Assembly: GCF_018687715.1 (NCBI RefSeq)
Contig: NC_056759.1
Coordinates: forward strand, 28,518,385-28,582,384
Direction: 5' to 3'
From: Carya illinoinensis
Taxonomy: Eukaryota; Streptophyta; Magnoliopsida; Fagales; Juglandaceae
DNA length: 64,000 nt
Part shown: in pieces, positions 58,744-64,000 of the stretch
Position numbering within the stretch: the stretch's first letter is position 1
How the letters are laid out: each line of letters begins with the position of its first letter
Made by a program: the position numbers and the translations under genes
The notes under the pieces: model-generated
What the model saw: only the letters and a program-made list of their open reading frames with translations
Database searches by the model: none
What the model was told of the DNA's origin: nothing

Positions 58744-60322
58744 TGTAACTCCCCGGTCATGCAAGGGTCGAAGAATTACTTCTTGAAACTTAAAACTCAC
58801 ATTTTATCGAAATATTTACAAACTCCAAAATTTAAAAACATCAGTATAGTGCAAAATCTCATAATACAATCTGTCAATCCTCAAAAATCTTCTATGAGTA
58901 ATACACTACGCTTAAACAATCATCTCACCCATGCTCCATAATTATGATCCTTAGCTAAACTATTCCAAAAATTATCTGAAAAATGTTGCGAAGATAAGGA
59001 GTGAGTTATCAATAACTTAGTAAGCAAAGAACATATACTAGTGTGCAAAATGAAACATGAGCATTTACAGAGTTCAGAATGCAAAAAGAAAAATACTTTT
59101 TATTTTCAGAATGCAGAGTTAGGACATGTTATCAAAAATATCAGAGCGAAAGTTCAAAAACATTTTTATCCAAAATCCTTTTGGCATAGCATAATTGAAT
59201 ACCATTATACCAGAAAATCATATCACATTAGAGGCCATGTTTAACCCCCGTGGTAGGGTTGTGCAAACCCCGGTATATAACTGAGCAGAAATAGAATGTG
59301 AATCTTCTCCTTAATATTTTTGAAACTCCGAGTGTACACACATGAAAGACCACCAGAAAACCACTTTGTTTCCAAAGTGGTTGTAACAGAAACAGAATAG
59401 TTGGTACCAACCCAAACAGAAGCCACTGTTAGCACCTGTGGTAGGTCAAACAGATCACCATCCACAAAACACATCCCAAATTCAAAATGTCATGCCAAAA
59501 GTTTCCAGAAATCACATCATATCATATCAGAATTCAGAGCATCTTCAGAACAAAACAGAGTCAGATCACAAAAATGTAATTTATGCACAAGATTTATGGA
59601 GGCTTGTGATGCAGCACTCTAAGGGATTGAGGCCACGACTCACGGTTGGGCTAGGGTGCATGGGGGCAACAGGCTGGACAGCTTACGAAGGAGGAAGAAC
59701 TGCTCTATTTTTGGTAGCAAAAATAGAGGTGTAAACATTTGCTCCTACCTGCAGGTGGTTGCCTTGCATGGAGCCAGACAGTGGGCTTCGTGAGGTGGAC
59801 GAACACGGTAGCATTGGGAGGTCTGGGTGGAGGTTTAAGATGTGCTGTGTAATGGAGGCTAGGTGTGTTTACGCACCAAGGTTTGGAGGCAACAACTTGC
59901 GGAGGTGCAGCGAGGAAGGATTTTGGCATAGGCTTGCGGCAGTGGGCAGTTTCTAAAATGCAAGGGAGGAATGTATGAATATTTATAGGTGATTGGAAAA
60001 TAAAACCCTAGAGGAGGGGAGGGAAGAAACATGCATGCAGTGTAAACGGACGTGAATTCATGCATGACGTGGAGTCTACTTGATCTCACGGGCTTGGGCT
60101 TTTTCTTCAAATTTTGGGTCTCGACTCAATCTAAAAAAAAAAAAAATTCCAATTTGTTCAAAAATTATTTCAACAAAGCTGAAGGAAATCTTAATTTACC
60201 AAAAGAAATATTTTAGGCCTGTAGTCTATTTAAAAATATATATATATTTAAAAACTCAAATGAGCTTTCCACACATATGAATAAAATTTGAAAACAACTT
60301 GGTACTGGACCGAGGTGTTACA
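58744..60322 (-). repeat. 5' LTR of the non-autonomous element
   Basis: This is a 1579-bp LTR on the minus strand with TG...CA ends, joined to a primer site. Its outer 725 bp match 57317-57955. On its outer side it directly meets the copy of the TM6 upstream region at 60323. Confidence 0.75.
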
Positions 60323-60510
60323 GATGATTTGGGTAATATTGGCCTGATAACGTGTGATGCCAATCCATTGCTTTTGACCACTAAAGAACTTTGAATTCCA
60401 TCTATGGCCCTTTCCATACATTGGGAAGGGTGCATTAGTGCATGCTTTGAGAGCATCTACTATTTGCACCTCTTCGCTCAAACTTAACCTTCTCATTTCA
60501 GTAAAGAAAA
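60323..60510 (-). promoter_or_regulatory. Displaced copy of the TM6 upstream region
   Basis: The segment aligns with 29703-29893 at roughly four fifths identity by eye, including gggtaatattggcctgataa and gggaagggtgcattagtgca. In the gene copy the TATA-like box is present; here it is changed (ctatttgcac). The match stops exactly at the LTR edge at 60322, so the part nearer the gene was cut off. No MADS exon follows in the expected direction within the window. Confidence 0.8.
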
Positions 60511-60704
60511 ATGGTATAGTCATCGCTCCCGGCTATTGATCCCCTTTTTTATTTTTTTATTTCGTAATTAAGTAAGTATTTTTTAATGATGTTGTGAATT
60601 GTTTTTAAAAAAAATACTTAAAAATGTTAAAAAGTACATGTAAAAAAAAAAAAAAAAAACTCACTTATGCCTAATGGTAGCTCCTAACGAGTGCTAGGAG
60701 TGGT

Positions 60705-61427
<723 letters not shown>

Positions 61428-61675
61428 ATATGCACGAGTTGTCATTGGTGCTATATTTGTAATGCCATGAGGCTGTAATAATGGTGGGATTGGAAGTTGG
61501 GAGTGTAGTATCAACAACTATAGTGAATGCTCTTCAATCGACGTGGCAGGGTAACCTGGATGACCATCTTCATTGTGAGATTTTCACAAATGCAATAAGG
61601 AATTGCAGCCATTCGATCATGCGTCATTTGCTATGCTTGAAATTGGACCATTATGAGCCCCCATGTTATTGACTT
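61428..61675 (+). other. Region with an unassigned short ORF
   Basis: A 63-codon frame at 61481-61672 (MVGLEVGSVVSTTIVNALQS) has no recognised motif. I cannot say whether it is translated. Confidence 0.25.
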
Positions 61676-61679
61676 ATAA

Positions 61680-62012
61680 TTTGTTGGTTAATGTGGCAGC
61701 TACATCAACCCTTGTTGGCAGCAACTTAATTTATTGGTTCTTATAACCCATTCCTTTTTTTCTCTTTTACATTGTTGTGCTTTATAACCTATTTTGTAAC
61801 ATGTTTTGTTATTTGTTGAGATGTTGGGTGGGTATGCAATGGGGCTTGGCCCTTGTTGGTTGATGTGGTAGCCCTATCAACCCTTATTGGCAGCAACTTT
61901 GTTGGTGCTTATAATCTTTGTTTTTTTTATTATTTTTACACTATTGTGCATTATAACCTAGTTTGTGACATGTTTTATGCTTTGTTGAGATGTTGGGTGG
62001 GTGAGGGGGCTT
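61680..62012. repeat. Tandem duplication of about 160-175 bp
   Basis: The unit beginning ttgttggttaatgtggcagc (61680) recurs at 61855 as ttgttggttgatgtggtagc. Both continue through catcaacccttgttggcagc-like, ctttataacctattttgt-like and gttgagatgttgggtgggt parts. Copies differ by substitutions and small gaps. Confidence 0.85.
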
Positions 62013-62282
62013 GTTGTTTCCCTGTCGGCTGTGATGATGTCAAACTTGAGTGGGATATGGGAAATGGACACAAACTCCTTGGCAAGGCTCGACTGGCAAA
62101 TATATGTGTGAAGACTCAAAATATTGGTATCTATATGTTGCGGCCATAAGTTATTGCCCCTTCCTCTATGTCACCATTCTCTTATTGAGCCGATTTGCAA
62201 AATTCTTTCACTATTGATATTTGCTATCTAACATGTCTAAATTCTTTCATTTTCTACGATTTTATAGAGATAGAGTCAAAAG

Positions 62283-62936
62283 AGCATGGAAATATGTTCT
62301 TCACGAACTTCCTAAATCAAGACCCTAACATTGACTATACTTTCTTGAGTCAAACTCAACACAATCTAGTGTTGGTAGAAGACTCTCCATGCCCACCCCA
62401 AGTAAAGGTTCTTATTCCAAAAAAACCACAAAGGCTGAACTTCACCCATGGAAGAAAAACTCCTTGTCTAGGCTTGATTAAAAACTAGCCTAGATGCAAT
62501 CCAATGGACTGATAAAAAACACAATGAACTTTAGGAGAAAATTCTTTTGTACTCATTCAACATAAGCAAAGTACAATGGACTAGCGCATTGGGTCCTTAA
62601 TGCATCAATCGTCGACCAGCATTCAAAAGCCAACCAATAAATTATGTACGAAGCTAGCCTAAGTTGAAGAGTTAAATCAAAGTGATATGTTTGAACAAGA
62701 CAAGGTATATCCATCCACTACTTTCAAGCTCTTGTACATATTATTTTAATAAATTTATGGATAAATACGCACTAATTATTTCCTCTTTGTTTGTAGTTTG
62801 TAAGTTTGACAAAGTGAAGCTTTTGTACCAAGTATTGGAGAAAAGAAAATTTCCATTCAAGCATTGTTGGCATCTCTTGAAGGACTAACCAAAATGGATT
62901 CAGCATTGGAGAAAATGAATTTTGACAAAAAATTAA
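62283..62936 (+). pseudogene. PIF/Harbinger-associated Myb-like (SANT/trihelix) pseudogene
   Basis: The frame reads HGNMFFTNFLNQDPNIDYTF, then after stops LDAIQWTDKKH, and after a likely intron (donor aag|gtatat at about 62705, acceptor ttgtttgtag at about 62798) FDKVKLLYQVLEKRKFPFKH then CWHLLKD and PKWIQHW. This matches plant proteins with a Myb/SANT-like domain and the C-terminal motif FxFEHCWxLLRxxPKW, which accompany PIF/Harbinger transposases and are often mis-annotated as glutathione S-transferase T3-like. At least five stops make it a pseudogene. No Harbinger transposase is next to it. Confidence 0.7.
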
Positions 62937-63122
62937 ATTATTTTGAAAGAGTTATGCTAGGCTGCCGCCCAGCAACAACTACTAGGCATGTTGCCTAGCA
63001 CAAATTTGAGTATTTTTCTTTTGTTCTTTTTCTTTTCATATTTTTTAATATATTTAAGTATTTTAAAAAAATACATCAATGCACTAAAAGTTACTTCCTT
63101 AATCATTAAGTAAAATAAAAGA
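62937..63122. other. Short AT-rich spacer
   Basis: I see no feature here apart from the boundary with the LTR copy at 63123. Confidence 0.4.
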
Positions 63123-64000
63123 TGTGACGCCCCCAAATCCCCACGCACGGACACGGGGAAATCGAGACGTCCGGATGATGATAACCCGGGTCACCACCCT
63201 AAGACGAGTGCCAAGTGTGTGAAAAAGCGACGAATGTGTACGAGAAAATACGCAGCGAAAAGCCAGCCAATAACTAAGTACCAGAATTTTTCTTGTTTAA
63301 TACAAAGCTATTCAAAACATACAAAAATAAATATTACAAGACACAAATATAATTTTAAACTAAATACAAAGCATAACATCAGCACCCCGGCGGAGCCGCA
63401 TCCTCGGGCTCAGCCTCCTCCTCCTCATCCTCGATCTCTGCACCAAAATCTACGATAATGTCACTCAGTTTTATCACTCCCGAGTGACCAGAGGAGCTCC
63501 ACCGAGATAATAACACATCCCGGCTTGGGCTCGTGAGACACACGCACCCAAAAACCATTTACGCCAATAAAACGGGATTTTTTTCGATTAAAACAATATG
63601 CACATAAACCCAATATGCAACTCACGCCTCATAGCACAAATAATCAAGCAAACACAAACAAGCAAAATCAAGCACTCCGTCTTCAATCCATCCGACCCCC
63701 GAACTCCTCGGATTCAGTCCGGAATTAGCCAACCAACAACAATTAATTATTAAATGAGAAAAATATATTTAAATCTAAAAGTAGGGTTTGGAAAATACTT
63801 ATAGCGTTATACGGTATTTTTAGAAAGCTTGCGGCGTTGCAAACGGCGGAAGGAAAGCAACATAACAGTGAAAATTCACTGTGGCCGTGGGTTGTAAAAT
63901 ACCCACTTTTGAACGGGGACAAACCAAGGCTCGGGATTGATAGGGAATGGCCTAAGGATGATTATGAAGCTAGTGGAAGTGAAGTTTGGCCGTGGGTGGC
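63123..64000 (-). mobile_element. Inverted partial copy of the 2.1 kb LTR (runs off the window)
   Basis: It starts TGTGACGCCCCCAAATCCCC at 63123 and is the reverse complement of the right end of the LTR at 21923-23997. Matching parts include the acidic frame (about 63387-63455), the ccgagataataacacatccc stretch and the region near cggggacaaacc at the window end. About 0.5 kb present in the first copy (roughly 23110-23650) is absent here. The other end lies outside the window. Confidence 0.85.

Larger units (their letters stand above)
57317..60322 (-). mobile_element. Non-autonomous LTR element with very short internal region
   Basis: On the minus strand the LTR at 60322-58744 starts TGTAACACC and ends GGGGAGTTACA. 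A tRNA-Met type primer site follows (58743-58726), then 0.8 kb without coding content, then a purine tract aagtgggagagaa (57968-57956) and a second LTR starting TGTAACACCCC at 57955. The first 570-700 bp of both LTRs match (57317-57955 and 59598-60322); further in they do not align. The left end is therefore lost or replaced. No protein genes are present, so mobility would depend on another element. Confidence 0.65.

Overview
The window is nuclear DNA of a eudicot plant: AT-rich, intron-containing, and packed with plant-type transposable elements. I cannot name the species. A woody dicot, perhaps in Fagales, is only an impression. I found one intact host gene. Almost everything else is mobile-element sequence, mostly decayed, plus a few broken host-gene pieces.

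Layout. 0.5-5.4 kb: a complete but dead Ty3/gypsy element (+ strand) with both LTRs. 6.2-6.3 kb: a foldback MITE. 6.9-14.1 kb: a plus-strand DUF4283 fragment cut in two by a 6.9 kb minus-strand L1-type LINE (LINE-1) with a perfect 17-bp target duplication. LINE-1 is itself interrupted by a 910-bp hAT-type element. 16.9-18.6 kb: a minus-strand hAT transposase pseudogene. 19.0-25.0 kb: a Ty1/copia element holding a TGTAACACCCC-type solo LTR, which in turn holds a 2.1 kb TGTGATACCCC-type solo LTR (three nested levels). 25.9-26.9 kb: a 5'-truncated LINE.

27.6-29.5 kb (minus strand) is the key host gene: a seven-exon B-class MADS-box gene of the paleoAP3/TM6 lineage, with every exon open, GT-AG introns and a C-terminal paleoAP3 motif ending DLRLA. 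A 5.8 kb LINE (LINE-2), also with a perfect 17-bp target duplication, lies about 0.5 kb upstream of its start codon. 36-48.8 kb holds a fragment resembling PASTICCINO2 (3-hydroxyacyl-CoA dehydratase), a frameshifted gene resembling cadmium-induced protein AS8 split by a 9.4 kb SIRE/Maximus-like copia element, and a FAR1/FHY3-type pseudogene. The copia element carries two decayed antisense coiled-coil ORFs between pol and its 3' LTR.

50.6-51.8 kb is a repeat carrying a second hAT-type MITE. A related copy without the MITE lies at 60.7-61.4 kb. 53-56.4 kb is a minus-strand Athila-like gypsy remnant. 57.3-60.3 kb is a non-autonomous LTR element with a very short internal region. Its right edge abuts a 190-bp copy of the TM6 upstream region. 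The right end has a local tandem duplication, a PIF/Harbinger-associated Myb-like pseudogene and an inverted partial copy of the 2.1 kb LTR.

The genes do not form a pathway. The main biology is transposition history (order of nesting, target duplications, captured fragments) and how it surrounds a floral identity gene. I saw no clearly novel molecular system. The best leads are the antisense coiled-coil ORFs, the displaced TM6 promoter copy and the unusual Met in the TM6 MADS domain. All alignments were by eye, and all family calls rest on recognised motifs.
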